Shown here: in pieces, positions 28,714 through 38,201 of the stretch
How positions within the stretch are numbered: position 1 is the stretch's first letter
Layout of the letters: the number at the start of each line of letters is the position of its first letter
NCBI GenBank assembly: GCA_964019655.1
Contig: CAXHTR010000006.1
Span: forward strand, 434,001-498,000
Reading direction: 5' to 3'
DNA length: 64,000 nt
Source: Perkinsela sp. pyNocScin1
Taxonomy: Eukaryota; Euglenozoa; Kinetoplastea; Prokinetoplastida; Perkinselidae
Made by a program: the position numbers and the translations under genes
The notes under the pieces: model-generated
What the model was told of the DNA's origin: nothing
Databases searched by the model: none
The model's input: only the letters and a program-made list of their open reading frames with translations

Positions 28714-29577
28714 TCACAACTCATTCTGCTGAATCACTTGCTTCGCCCACGCGTGCGTCTTTCCATTTTCATCAAGGACAGTTTTGACACCTTTGTACTT
28801 CAATGTGAAGTGCATTGGCTCACTGGTCGCACGGAGCACAGCAATCCCGCTGAGACTGGCACTGACACTCAACGAAATCAAATGAGGGGGAAAGTTCAAA
28901 AACCGTAGGTTTCCTTCAAAGAGGTTGTCTGCAAGGTTAATACCCCGCATCGAATCTGGCAGGTGCTCAATATGCAGAGGTCCTGATAGCTTGTTCTTAT
29001 TGAGAATGAGGTACACCATTTTCTTCGGAAGGTTTTCCAACGATATTTCGCCGGAAAAAGCATTCCGCTCGGCAATAAAATCACCAAGGTTGGCTGGAAG
29101 ATCCGACAGAACAATGCTTCCACAAAATTCGTTGCATTCGATGCGAATAGTCTTCAGAGCTCGTGGAAAGTCTCGAGCAGATATGGAACCGTGGAGTTTG
29201 TTATCTCTCACCGAAAATGTGACAAGACCTTGCGGAAGCATTGAAGCGTCTAGTTTCCCATGGAGTGAGCAGCGTTCGGTAGCAAATATTGTAGCGAGTG
29301 GTGGGATGAACTCGAAGGGAAACTGCTTTTCCAAGAAAAGCAGCGCCCAGAACTGAACTTCAGTCACGCACTCATCTACGCAATCGACACAGGAGCCATG
29401 TATGCTTTTCCACTCGCACTTATCGAGATAGTTTCCGTTTCGGTCTTTGAATGCTTTCTTGTATTTTTGCTTCATACCATCGATAAGCATTTCCATGAGC
29501 GCCTGGTCAGAGAGGGATTCGTAGTCGAGGCGCCCGAGAAAAGGGTCTATGGCGAAAAGAAGGTGATTCATGGGCAT
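28714..29577 (-). CDS. Family B leucine-rich-repeat protein, 287 aa
   Basis: A second solitary family B gene among housekeeping genes, the same length as the 24.6 kb copy. The N-cap is FAIDPFLGRLDYESLSDQ with GNYLDKCEWK; it also has a cysteine-rich insert (SCVDCVDECV) not seen in the others. About seven LRRs follow, such as LPANLGDFIAERNAFSG. The C-cap ends VLDENGKTHAWAKQ. The start is an ATG at 29577 (another is two codons on). No signal peptide. Ordinary for this family. Confidence 0.8.
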   Translation of the reverse strand: MPMNHLLFAIDPFLGRLDYESLSDQALMEMLIDGMKQKYKKAFKDRNGNYLDKCEWKSIHGSCVDCVDECVTEVQFWALLFLEKQFPFEFIPPLATIFATERCSLHGKLDASMLPQGLVTFSVRDNKLHGSISARDFPRALKTIRIECNEFCGSIVLSDLPANLGDFIAERNAFSGEISLENLPKKMVYLILNKNKLSGPLHIEHLPDSMRGINLADNLFEGNLRFLNFPPHLISLSVSASLSGIAVLRATSEPMHFTLKYKGVKTVLDENGKTHAWAKQVIQQNEL

Positions 29578-30270
29578 GCGTACTCAAAAATGAGAAAGGA
29601 GAGCAAAAGCAGATACAAATCATACTGCTTCTGTAATTTTACATTCTGAGAAGACGCGCTAGAGGACTGGGAATCAAACGAGAGCCGTACTTTACACCCG
29701 AAGGAGAAAATGGCTATCACCGAGCTTAAGATGCCCCTTAGAATTCATATAAAAGTGATTTCTAGGAGAAATGCACAATATCAGATTCACATTTAATACT
29801 CAAGGTGATAAAACCTCATGGCGCCCATTAGGATATCCGCTGATCCATTGTAATCCGACAGCCCAAAAATACAGCGCCAACGTTCTTCAGTACACTGCAG
29901 ATATCTATCATTGCATCAACCAACGAGTGATCGTGAAAATCCAGGACAAGTATTTCGTAGCTGTGGTTTCCTCACTAGAGGAGATTAAATCCGAACATGG
30001 ATGCGACAGCAAGTAAAACTTCAGCGAAAATATCAAGTGTCCCAATTACAGTGCCAATTTTTTTTTTGAATCGGTATCGATGGCGGTGACAGCAGACTTG
30101 ATGCTCCTTCCTCGGGCGGGTAGAGACAATTGAATGATAGTGAATTTAATTGGCAGTTTGTTCACTGCATACATAGTCTTTAAAAATACGAACCGGAAAG
30201 GGCCAAATTCATTGAGCCAATGTACAGACTGTCCTTCCCCTACATGCCATTCCCTTGCATGGCGCAGCCC
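29578..30270. other. Intergenic region, 690 bases, with one plus-strand small frame
   Basis: The only frame of note is on the plus strand (29771-30016, 81 codons, ATG start), opposite to all neighbours. It shows no motif I know and could be chance. A run of ten T residues lies near 30060. No RNA gene was recognised. Confidence 0.35.
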
Positions 30271-33200
30271 TCATCGACGAGAAGAATTCGGATGCGCTGC
30301 CCCTTCCTGCACCCGCTGCGGGGCGTTCTGCCACTTCATCGTCACACAGCAGGTCTTCATCCACGCCTTGATGAAGGCAAGTGAGCAGTTCTTGAGCTTC
30401 TCGAGGCACTTTTTGTACACAGCGAAGATATTCAAGCTATCTGCACCGAGTGCGCCGTCGGGCAGTATCTGCGTTAGGACCTCGTCAGCGTTGGTGTCCC
30501 CAGCGAATCTTGCAATAGCGACCGCGGCGAGCTGCCGAACAGCGATTTGCATCTCCACTGGGGTCACAGCCTCGAGGAGGAGCAAGCGCTCGACTGTCGA
30601 GAGCGTATCTGAGTCCCGCGGCGTCTGCGTGCGAAGGAGAAACGAAGCAACGTGCATGAGCTGATCTGCCGAGACTTTGATAGAGCTTTTTGTGCTCTGC
30701 GAGGTGTTTTGGCTCGCCTGGGCGTCCACAAAGGCGTCTGGGGCGATGCTGTCACCCGATATGAGTGCAGCGCCTCTCTGTATGCCCCGCAGCCACAAGC
30801 GGTCCAGTCGCATGCGCATGTCTGCGCTCTTTCCGAGCTTCAGGCCGTTCTTGTCGCACTCTGTACGGAGCATTGCCTTTGTCCAGTGCGCAAATGGTGT
30901 GCATATGGACTCTGGGGCCCGCGGGATGTGTGTCTGGGGTGAGTTGTCGTCTTGTGGAATTGGAGGGAGCTGATCGTCTTCGCCGAGACCACCGTGGAAT
31001 ATCCCGAGGGGCGTGTCCGAGTAGCGATTCTCTGAGAATGGTGTGCCAATAGCAGAATACGAGGCACGTGTCGGCATTGGTGTTTGGGCAAAGAATATGT
31101 CGTCCATTGTGGTAATTTCGCTTGTTATAGGCTGATCATCTGGAATATGTATCGGCTGATCGGAAAGGTTTTGTGGATTGTATTGCGTGCATGCGATACT
31201 TTCTGAGCGGTCTGTGGGTATCGCATGATCGGGGCGACCAACCTGGCTGATGTACTGGGTGAGTCCGATGGGCTCAACCTCGTCAAGGTTGAAATCGTCA
31301 CTGTGCACCGCATTTTGTGTTGCCTGTGAAGAAGGCTGATTATAAGTAGCGCAATCGAACTGTTGTTGACTCCCAATTTCTGCCTCTTGGCCAGCGGAGT
31401 GCGTGCTTTTCTGCGAGGCATCGTGATTGAGGTCAACCGACGAGGTGGCGTGCATGCAGCCGTCGTTCGATTGGTTGGAGAGGTGAAGCAGTTCTGGTTC
31501 AGATACTTCTTCTTCTGCTTGAGAAGGAAGGTTCGGTGCTTCAAGCCGTGCTTCTGTGATGTGCAGCGCCATAGACTGCACTGAAGGTACTGAGTTGTCT
31601 TTGCGTGGGACGTGCTGCGTCAGCTGCTGTGTGAGCCCGATCGAGTCAACTGCATCGAAGTCAAAGTCATCGGTCTGGGATGACTTTTGCGTGTGCGTTT
31701 GGGCTTCAGTGATGGTTGGATTACTATCACTCCGTGCATTAGTTACCGTCGAATTCGAAGAAGAAGGCGTTGAGGCGGGTTCAATGTTCTCAAGGCGAGT
31801 GTGACTTTTTTCGGCCTGGATTACAGATTCTCCATTCTCATGAAGAAAGTCAACGGATTGTGACAGCGATTCGTCGGGGTCCTGTGGTTCTACTTCCATA
31901 TGTAATTGATGCACATTCCCAGTGGTCCCCAACTGAAGAATATTTTCATCAACTATCTCTTCACCATCATAAGACTTGTTTGTGCTGACAGATTCTTCAT
32001 GAAAACTACAAGTCTGATCATCCAAAACTTTCGCAGTTTCTTGCATGACAAATTCCGAGTTTTCCACCGCTTCAACAGCTTCTTCGACCAGACTTCCAGT
32101 TTTCTCCCTCACCCGAAATCGCTCCATCTCCGCGTACATCGCCTCTGCAAACGCCTCGTCTTCTTCTATCAATTCATTCTGTGAGGATATCAACACTTCT
32201 TCTTCCGCATCTGCGTCCTTAGCTATTGGATCTTGCCCAACAGTCTTTCCAACCTCTCCCTCACTAAAAACCGGCGCCTCACTTCTCCGTATGTCCTGAT
32301 TCTGGAAAATCTCTTCCTCTTCAAACTGTACGTCATATGACTCGTCATACGCCCCTGCAAACTTCTCATAGTCATAGGACTCCATGGGCTCTCGACGCGC
32401 AATGATTCGCTTCTTCAGCCGCGTGAGGTCCGCAGCCTCCTCATTTTCCTTCTGCGTCTGCGAGAAGAACCACTCCTGCGTGACCTCCACTGCCTGCACC
32501 GGGTCAAACGAAAATGTCGTGCGCATTTCGTTTGCGAACAGGTGCGGCATATTCGCGCGCGTCGGGTGGTTGTCAAACAGCGCATAGAGCACATTGCCAG
32601 TCGAACGACTTGTACTTGTTTCACTCGTCAGCGTGTGCGATGCTGTACATTTTGCGTTCTGCGGGTCAACGCCGTCGACGCGCACTGTCACGTCGCACCG
32701 CTTCGGGAAGGCCAGCGGCCACGCGATCGATTGGAATTCCTCCGGCGAGAACCGAAGCTGTGTGGCCTCCCGCAGCGTTTCCATATCAGCTTCGTGGGCC
32801 TGGAAGACTTTTTCTTGTTCCTCCGAAAATTTTCTGAGTAAAGTTTGGACATCTGAACACATGTTCTCTGTCAGCGCTCGCAGCTGTGCGCTCGATCTCT
32901 GCCAGATGTCTTGGACATACCGCATTGCGTCCGCTTTTAACTGACAACTGCACTTATGCGGGAAAATCTCAGGGATTTCACTGGAATCATCATCAAACTT
33001 TGTGGCGATGCGCCAGAGCGGCGGCGGCCGCTGCGTGTCCGCCGCGACACTCGCAAAGTGCCATTCTGCACACTGTGTCGTATTCGCCTGTGACGGGCTG
33101 CACTGGGCCTGTGCGTGGACCTCCTGCCAGAATGGCTTTGTGCTATCAGAAAAATCAGTTTTCTCAGATTTTAGCGGCGCAATGTCGAAAAGCGTCTCGA

Positions 33201-33945
33201 GCATGCAGAAGAGCCGAATGGCCTCCTTGCGGGGCTTTTTCTTCGGCCGGGCGATGGGCTGCGACCGCGCAGTCATCTGTGTCGTCTGCTGCGTCTCACT
33301 CAAAATATGCTGCATGTGCCCAAGGGACTTGCGCGCGCACTGCGAGTCTGGCATGTTCGCGAGGAGGCGGTTCTGGGTGGTTTCAGCGACACCTGTATTA
33401 CTCGTCGAAGCACTGAGCCCGAGCTGCTGGCCGTGCTTCTCGATGGCCGCCGCCATCGTCTGGATCGCTGCTTCAAGACGCCGCTTGTCCTTGATCGAGC
33501 GCATGCGGAGGACCTTGCCGTAGCTCTCCACCGGGAGCGACACGAGCGCGCCGGGCGTCGTTGTGTTGCTCATTAGGAAAAAGTCGTGGTATTGCTCGAG
33601 CTGGTGGCGCTGGAGCCACTCAAGGAGAGAGAATTCCTGGAGGAGCTCTTGGGAGGTCTGGATGGGCAGGGACACGCGGTCATGGTCGGAGAGCTTTGGT
33701 GTGCGCTTGCGCTTTGTTTTGGGTTTTACGTCTTCAGGGGGATCGGGATCTGCTGGCGGTACAGGGGTAGCTATTGGATTATTTGTGATAGAATCACCGA
33801 CTTCTGGTGCGTGTTCAACTGGCGTCGGGGGCAGAGTCTGCGACGCAGTGGGGTTGCTCTGCTGTGAGATTCGCTGCTTTTCTGCCTCACCGATAAATTT
33901 GTTCTGCGCAAACCAGTCGAGATCGGCGAGGTCGTATGGGCTCAT
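30271..33945 (-). CDS. Large SLX4-like scaffold protein with a SAM-like domain, 1224 aa
   Basis: Possible SLX4-type scaffold of structure-specific nucleases. Residues 100-165 look like a SAM domain (SLLEWLQRHQLEQYHDFFLM followed by the LVSLPVESYGKVLRM helix region). A basic stretch (KPKTKRKRTPK, 75-85) could be a nuclear signal. The middle is long, acidic and low in complexity. Near the C-terminus (about 1021-1054) MLRTECDKNGLKLGKSADMR followed by a DRLW helix resembles the SLX4 conserved C-terminal domain. A helical 100-residue end then follows. Two nearly identical short motifs (D-D-F-[DN]-x-D-x-V-x-x-IGLTQ) lie at 31615-31671 and 31243-31299. The SLX4 identity is inference; a RAD51 paralogue is nearby, but that may be coincidence. 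Confidence 0.55.
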   Translation of the reverse strand: MSPYDLADLDWFAQNKFIGEAEKQRISQQSNPTASQTLPPTPVEHAPEVGDSITNNPIATPVPPADPDPPEDVKPKTKRKRTPKLSDHDRVSLPIQTSQELLQEFSLLEWLQRHQLEQYHDFFLMSNTTTPGALVSLPVESYGKVLRMRSIKDKRRLEAAIQTMAAAIEKHGQQLGLSASTSNTGVAETTQNRLLANMPDSQCARKSLGHMQHILSETQQTTQMTARSQPIARPKKKPRKEAIRLFCMLETLFDIAPLKSEKTDFSDSTKPFWQEVHAQAQCSPSQANTTQCAEWHFASVAADTQRPPPLWRIATKFDDDSSEIPEIFPHKCSCQLKADAMRYVQDIWQRSSAQLRALTENMCSDVQTLLRKFSEEQEKVFQAHEADMETLREATQLRFSPEEFQSIAWPLAFPKRCDVTVRVDGVDPQNAKCTASHTLTSETSTSRSTGNVLYALFDNHPTRANMPHLFANEMRTTFSFDPVQAVEVTQEWFFSQTQKENEEAADLTRLKKRIIARREPMESYDYEKFAGAYDESYDVQFEEEEIFQNQDIRRSEAPVFSEGEVGKTVGQDPIAKDADAEEEVLISSQNELIEEDEAFAEAMYAEMERFRVREKTGSLVEEAVEAVENSEFVMQETAKVLDDQTCSFHEESVSTNKSYDGEEIVDENILQLGTTGNVHQLHMEVEPQDPDESLSQSVDFLHENGESVIQAEKSHTRLENIEPASTPSSSNSTVTNARSDSNPTITEAQTHTQKSSQTDDFDFDAVDSIGLTQQLTQHVPRKDNSVPSVQSMALHITEARLEAPNLPSQAEEEVSEPELLHLSNQSNDGCMHATSSVDLNHDASQKSTHSAGQEAEIGSQQQFDCATYNQPSSQATQNAVHSDDFNLDEVEPIGLTQYISQVGRPDHAIPTDRSESIACTQYNPQNLSDQPIHIPDDQPITSEITTMDDIFFAQTPMPTRASYSAIGTPFSENRYSDTPLGIFHGGLGEDDQLPPIPQDDNSPQTHIPRAPESICTPFAHWTKAMLRTECDKNGLKLGKSADMRMRLDRLWLRGIQRGAALISGDSIAPDAFVDAQASQNTSQSTKSSIKVSADQLMHVASFLLRTQTPRDSDTLSTVERLLLLEAVTPVEMQIAVRQLAAVAIARFAGDTNADEVLTQILPDGALGADSLNIFAVYKKCLEKLKNCSLAFIKAWMKTCCVTMKWQNAPQRVQEGAAHPNSSRR

Positions 33946-34124
33946 ATGCTGCGAAGTTTCTGCACTTTAGTTTGGAATCTGTATCTGGGGATTTTGAAGC
34001 ATTGACATCGAAAAAGTGTAAACGTGTAAAAAATGGAAAATTGCCAGTCTACAGATACAACTCTAGCTTTACCTTTCCTTAATACACTGTCGCGCATCAT
34101 TTACTAATCATTAAACGCCCTGGG

Positions 34125-35828
34125 TCAATACGCAAACTGTTGCTGCTGAAACGCTGGGTTGTACGGATTCTGCTGCGGCGGCTGGTAGAACTGCTGCTGC
34201 TGCTGGGGTGGCATCGTCGGCGCGTACCCGCCCTGCTGCGGGTTGGCGTACTGCGGCTGCTGCCCCGGCGCAAAGAACTGTCCACCGTATGGGAACTGCC
34301 CTGTCGGGGCGAACTGCTGCTGCTGGCCGTACTGCCCCTGGAACTGCGGCGGTGGCTGCTGGAACCCGCCCTGCTGCTGCACTGGCGGCTGCTGCGGGGG
34401 CACAGGCTGCGCCACTGGCGGTGGCGCTTGCTGGACTGGGGGTGGGACCTGCTGCTGTTGCTGGACCGGAGGCGGGGTCACTGGCGGGGCTTCCTGCTGC
34501 ACTGGCGGCGGTGTCTGCCGAGCCGGCGGGACACTCTCGGCCTGCTGCTGGGGCGGCCGCATTGCCCTGCGCACCGGCGGCTTCGTTGGCGCCTTGTTCG
34601 GGTTCACGACCTGGTGCTTTTGGTATCGTCGGCGGCGTCGAGCGCTGGACCCACTCGTCACCATGCCACCCACGTCATATTCATTGTCGTAGTCGCTGTC
34701 CATGACGTCCCCATCCCTATCGAACATGCGCTTGCGCATGCGCTCACGCCGTGCCTTCTCAGCAGCGATCTGCTCAGCACTCGTATTGTCTTCCGCATCG
34801 TCATCGTCGTCGTCATCCTCGTCTGCTGCATACAGGTCCTCCTTTGCCCTGCTCGCCTGCTCCTTGCGCCAGCGCTCCTCCATCTCCATGCGCCGCCGCT
34901 GGGCCTCCGCGATGCGCTGCGTGTACGACGATTGCTCGCGGTCCTCGCTCTCAGCGTGCTCGTAGTTGGCCTTGTCGCGGTGCTCTCTACTCTGAATGAA
35001 CTGATGCATCGCGTCGGCCTTGCCGGACTTGTGCTCAGAAATCGGCGAGCTCACACCCAGGCGCTTGCCCTCGCCACTCTCTATGAAACTGAAGTGCGGC
35101 AGCGACGTGAAGTAAAAGCCCTGGAGGTACCACTTCCAGTCGTCGAGGGGCGGGGCTGTTGGTGGGGAGCTCTGCAGGCCGAAGTGGTAGCCGTCGTCGA
35201 GCTCGGCCTGGACGCGGAGGCACTCCTCGCCACGCTCGCCGACGTTGACTATAAGCTTTTCGAGGCGGCGGTTGTACAGGAACTGGACCTCGACAGTGTC
35301 GGTTTGGTCCTTGGGGAGTGGCGCGAGCTGGACTGTGCCAACGCCCTGCGTGACGTTGAGGCCGCCCGCCTTGACTGTGAGCGCCGGGGCGCCGCGCGCG
35401 CCCTTGGCCATCTCGAGCTCTGTCCACATGAAGGGGTAGTTGCCCTTCATCGTGGAATAGGTGAAAATGAGCGGGACCTCGGGGCTGCCGCGGTACTCGA
35501 GGCGCAGGATGACGCGCCAGCCGTCTTTGAAAATGGAGTGGAGCTTGTTGATGTTGCGGAACCAGCCGCCGTTCAGCGCGATGCGCTCGTTGCGGACGAC
35601 GGCGGAGGCGCCAAAGTCCCAGTTGCCGAGGCCGCCAGAGGTTGAGACGGTCGACGTTGTCACGTTTTCGTTCGCGAGGCCACCGCGGACGATGCGCCAG
35701 TAGTTCTCGAGGAAGGGCGGGTGGATGGTGTGCTGCGGGATGAGCTCGAGGCCGTTGGTGTCGTCGTCGAAGTGTGGGGACTCTGCTGTCTGGAGAAGAG
35801 GCAGCAGAGCGCTCAGATAGTGACGCAT
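34125..35828 (-). CDS. L-type lectin-like protein with a long Pro/Gln-rich C-terminal tail, 567 aa
   Basis: The N-terminal signal peptide is MRHYLSALLPLLQTAESP. The next 230 residues resemble the leguminous-type lectin fold of ERGIC-53/VIP36 cargo receptors (TIHPPFLENYW, NWDFGASAVVRNERIALNGG, DDWKWYLQGFYFTS). I could not see a full set of Ca2+ and sugar ligands. A charged helical region follows (about 280-370, acidic run with eight aspartates). The last 170 residues are P, Q, Y and G with a basic RRRRRYQKH entry. No transmembrane segment, expected for this family, is visible. Either the protein is soluble, or the tail is a different module fused on. Start at ATG 35828, with AG 20 bases upstream. 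Confidence 0.5.
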   Translation of the reverse strand: MRHYLSALLPLLQTAESPHFDDDTNGLELIPQHTIHPPFLENYWRIVRGGLANENVTTSTVSTSGGLGNWDFGASAVVRNERIALNGGWFRNINKLHSIFKDGWRVILRLEYRGSPEVPLIFTYSTMKGNYPFMWTELEMAKGARGAPALTVKAGGLNVTQGVGTVQLAPLPKDQTDTVEVQFLYNRRLEKLIVNVGERGEECLRVQAELDDGYHFGLQSSPPTAPPLDDWKWYLQGFYFTSLPHFSFIESGEGKRLGVSSPISEHKSGKADAMHQFIQSREHRDKANYEHAESEDREQSSYTQRIAEAQRRRMEMEERWRKEQASRAKEDLYAADEDDDDDDDAEDNTSAEQIAAEKARRERMRKRMFDRDGDVMDSDYDNEYDVGGMVTSGSSARRRRRYQKHQVVNPNKAPTKPPVRRAMRPPQQQAESVPPARQTPPPVQQEAPPVTPPPVQQQQQVPPPVQQAPPPVAQPVPPQQPPVQQQGGFQQPPPQFQGQYGQQQQFAPTGQFPYGGQFFAPGQQPQYANPQQGGYAPTMPPQQQQQFYQPPQQNPYNPAFQQQQFAY

Positions 35829-35847
35829 ATCAAAGTTTAAAAGTAAC

Positions 35848-35849
35848 CT
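35848..35849 (-). promoter_or_regulatory. Candidate trans-splice acceptor for the lectin gene
   Basis: The coding strand has a T-rich tract, TAATATTCTCTC, then AG, about 20 bases before the ATG. Inference from the motif only. Confidence 0.4.
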
Positions 35850-36240
35850 GAGAGAATATTACAGGGTTTTAATGAAAGGGGAAATTCCCAGATTTTGGGG
35901 ATCACTTCTTTCTGAAAATCTTTGATTAAATTTTTCACTGGGAAAGGTACGGGAATGAGAAATTGTCAATCAGCATAATCGAGTGACAACAGATCAAAAA
36001 ATTACAGTGCAGAGATTTTCGAACAAATGAATATCGCTTAAGAACCAGCTTATACCATTATGCCTGCACAGAAAGACTAAGGACAGATAGGGGAGGGGAA
36101 ACGGCATTAAAATTTTAACTAATCTCTCAAACCTGGGATAGAAAAATAATAGGACCGAAGTCTACTAGCCATTCCAAGAACTTTACTTACTTTAAATTAT
36201 TCGTAATCTGACTGTATGTTCTGCGCTGAACTCCTCAGGC
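35850..36240. other. Intergenic region, no gene recognised
   Basis: About 390 A+T-rich bases between the lectin gene and nucleoside diphosphate kinase. No long frame, RNA gene or repeat recognised. Confidence 0.4.
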
Positions 36241-36696
36241 TTACTCGTAGAGCCAAGCGGTGCTGTGGCTGTCCCAGCTGACGATCTGCTCCTCGGCGAA
36301 CCAGAAGGCGATCTCCTTGTTCGCGCTCTCGACGGAGTCGCTGCCGTGGCAGACGTTGCGGCCGACGTGGAGGCAGAGGTCGCCGCGGATGGTGCCGGGG
36401 AGGGAGTCCTCGGGGCGCGTCTCGCCGAGGAGCTTGCGCCCGCCCTTCACGACGTTCTCGCCCTCCCAGACCATCGCGACGATCGGGCCGGAGCTCATGA
36501 ACTTGCACAGGCCGTCGTAGAACTTGAGGGCGGCGAGGTCGAGGTAGTGCTGCTGCGCCTGCTGGAGCGTGGGCTGGAGCATCTTGAGCGCGATGAGCTT
36601 GAAGCCTTTCTGCTCGAAGCGCTTGATGATCTCGCCGACGAGACCGCGCTGGACGCCGTCTGGCTTGACTGCGATAAATGTCCTTTCGATGGCCAT
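36241..36696 (-). CDS. Nucleoside diphosphate kinase, 151 aa
   Basis: Transfers the terminal phosphate between nucleoside di- and triphosphates via a phosphohistidine. Full-length and typical: [20 protein letters not shown] at the start, the catalytic NVCHGSDS with H117, and an ending STAWLYE as in cytosolic family members. Without a targeting signal it should be cytosolic and hexameric, by family. The G+C content is high, as expected of a highly expressed gene. It starts at ATG 36696 with an acceptor-like AG just upstream. Confidence 0.97.
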   Translation of the reverse strand: MAIERTFIAVKPDGVQRGLVGEIIKRFEQKGFKLIALKMLQPTLQQAQQHYLDLAALKFYDGLCKFMSSGPIVAMVWEGENVVKGGRKLLGETRPEDSLPGTIRGDLCLHVGRNVCHGSDSVESANKEIAFWFAEEQIVSWDSHSTAWLYE

Positions 36697-36698
36697 TA

Positions 36699-36700
36699 CT
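36699..36700 (-). promoter_or_regulatory. Candidate trans-splice acceptor for the NDP kinase gene
   Basis: The coding strand shows a long C/T-rich tract (TTTCACTCTTTCCATCTTCT), then TTACTAAAG, two bases before the ATG. TACTAA is also branch-point-like. If used, the 5' UTR would be extremely short. Inference only. Confidence 0.4.
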
Positions 36701-36899
36701 TTAGTAAGAGAAGATGGAAAGAGTGAAAGTAGAAGGACACTGATGCGGAATGTTACGATATAAGTAAATGGGACTGATTATTAGAGTAATTTCTTACCAT
36801 ACGATCAAAATTTGAGCTGTTACAAAACTTTTTCATAATTTTCTAGTATTCTTCCTATGATTTTTATTAAATATCTGTGCAAGCTATTTCCCATCACTC

Positions 36900-38126
36900 T
36901 CACACGAATTTTGCCGCAAACTGATTCGAGATACGTGCCTTGGCCATGTCCTCCATCGTGTAGTCCGACATCTCGACCGCCTTGGCCTTGTCTGCTGCAT
37001 TCGGGTCGACGCCGGCGTCGACGACCGTCTCTCCCATCGACACTTCCGTCACCGGGTTCCACGAGTCCGGCTGGCGCTCTGACGGCAAGATGTGCACCGC
37101 CGGGTCCATGTGGCTGAGGTACTGCTCGAGAACATTTTTGAAATTCCGCGAGTTCTGCAGCTTTGTGTAGTGCGAGATGTCGTGGATGCGTTCGGTAGAT
37201 GTTGCGAGCGGCGCCAGGAGCTCGCGGCGGAGCATTGACTTCGCCTGCATACGCCCGTAGGGCGGGACGGCGAGCATCTGGTGCATGTGGGCGACAGCGG
37301 CGTTGACTGTATTATGACGGACGAGGAGGTCGACGAGTCCGAGGGAGTGCGCGTGGCTCGGCGTGATGAGCGCACCGGTTGAAATGATCTTTTCTGCCCT
37401 TCGGTGGCCAATGAGGTAGCCGAGGGTGGACGTGACCCACGGCGGCGTGAGAAAGCCGTAACGAACCTCATTGACGCCGATTTTCCACTCGTGTCTTGGC
37501 CGGGGTGTGGTCATCTGGTTATCGTCTTTCTGATTTGTCTCACTACTCGTTGCACCTATCTCGCTCTGCGCCACGCGAACATCACAACCGAGGCTTAGCG
37601 CACAGCCCAGGCCGATGGCGTTGCCCTCGATGCACGCGATGAGCGGTTTTGTCATGATGTGCATGATAATCCATATTTCCTGCAGAAGGAACCAAAACTC
37701 TTCAAATTCGCTCGAGTTTGTGTCGCGGAGCCACTTGAGGTCCATCCCAGAGCAAAATGTATGTCTGTCTTCCTGAAAAGTGCTTTTGGCTTCTTCTCCT
37801 TCTGAAAAGACTTGGCCGAGCCGATCTGAGCGTAAGATGATGCCGTCAATCTGCGGGTCCTTTTCAGCTGCAGCGAAGAGGCTGCAGAGCGCTCGCAGGA
37901 GCGGCATTGTCAAGAAGTTGTTCCAGTGCTTGGTCACTACAGCCGGGGCCTCTGGCGATCCCTCCGGTGGCTCGCGCATCGTGCATAGGAGAATCTTGTG
38001 CATGCTTTGGACAGCGAGGTAGGGTGACTGTGGGAGGTTTTGAGGGGCTGGGCCGATAGCATGGAGCTTACCTAGGGTAGAGCCAGAACATTGATATGTT
38101 AGGCGACGGAATGCGTATCGGAGCAT
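36900..38126 (-). CDS. Mitochondrial enoyl-CoA delta-isomerase-like protein, 408 aa
   Basis: Crotonase superfamily, closest in wording to mitochondrial delta3,delta2-enoyl-CoA isomerase (ECI1), which rearranges double bonds in unsaturated fatty-acid oxidation. The N-terminus (MLRYAFRRLTYQCSGSTLGK) is positively charged and looks like a mitochondrial presequence. The core has FCSGMDLKWL, PLIACIEGNAIGLGCALSLG (oxyanion-hole region), then IGVNEVRYGFLTPPWVTSTL and IGHRRAEKIISTG. A polar insert of about 25 residues (ATSSETNQKDDNQ) interrupts the core just after GCDVRVAQ. The length is above the usual 300 because of the insert, the presequence and a C-terminal tail. Which crotonase reaction it performs remains uncertain. 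Confidence 0.7.
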   Translation of the reverse strand: MLRYAFRRLTYQCSGSTLGKLHAIGPAPQNLPQSPYLAVQSMHKILLCTMREPPEGSPEAPAVVTKHWNNFLTMPLLRALCSLFAAAEKDPQIDGIILRSDRLGQVFSEGEEAKSTFQEDRHTFCSGMDLKWLRDTNSSEFEEFWFLLQEIWIIMHIMTKPLIACIEGNAIGLGCALSLGCDVRVAQSEIGATSSETNQKDDNQMTTPRPRHEWKIGVNEVRYGFLTPPWVTSTLGYLIGHRRAEKIISTGALITPSHAHSLGLVDLLVRHNTVNAAVAHMHQMLAVPPYGRMQAKSMLRRELLAPLATSTERIHDISHYTKLQNSRNFKNVLEQYLSHMDPAVHILPSERQPDSWNPVTEVSMGETVVDAGVDPNAADKAKAVEMSDYTMEDMAKARISNQFAAKFV

Positions 38127-38201
38127 GCGAATTGAAGAAATAATAAGTAAAAGGAGGGATCTGCTTGAAAGTACTCTTCAGAAGTCTCTTTCTAAAATTT
38201 T

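Noticed and set aside
34140-35645. 501-codon plus-strand frame, rich in leucine and arginine, across the lectin gene
   Set aside because: It is antisense to the Pro/Gln-rich repeats; low-complexity CAG/CCG-type codons leave the opposite strand open. The minus frame has a signal peptide and a lectin-like domain.
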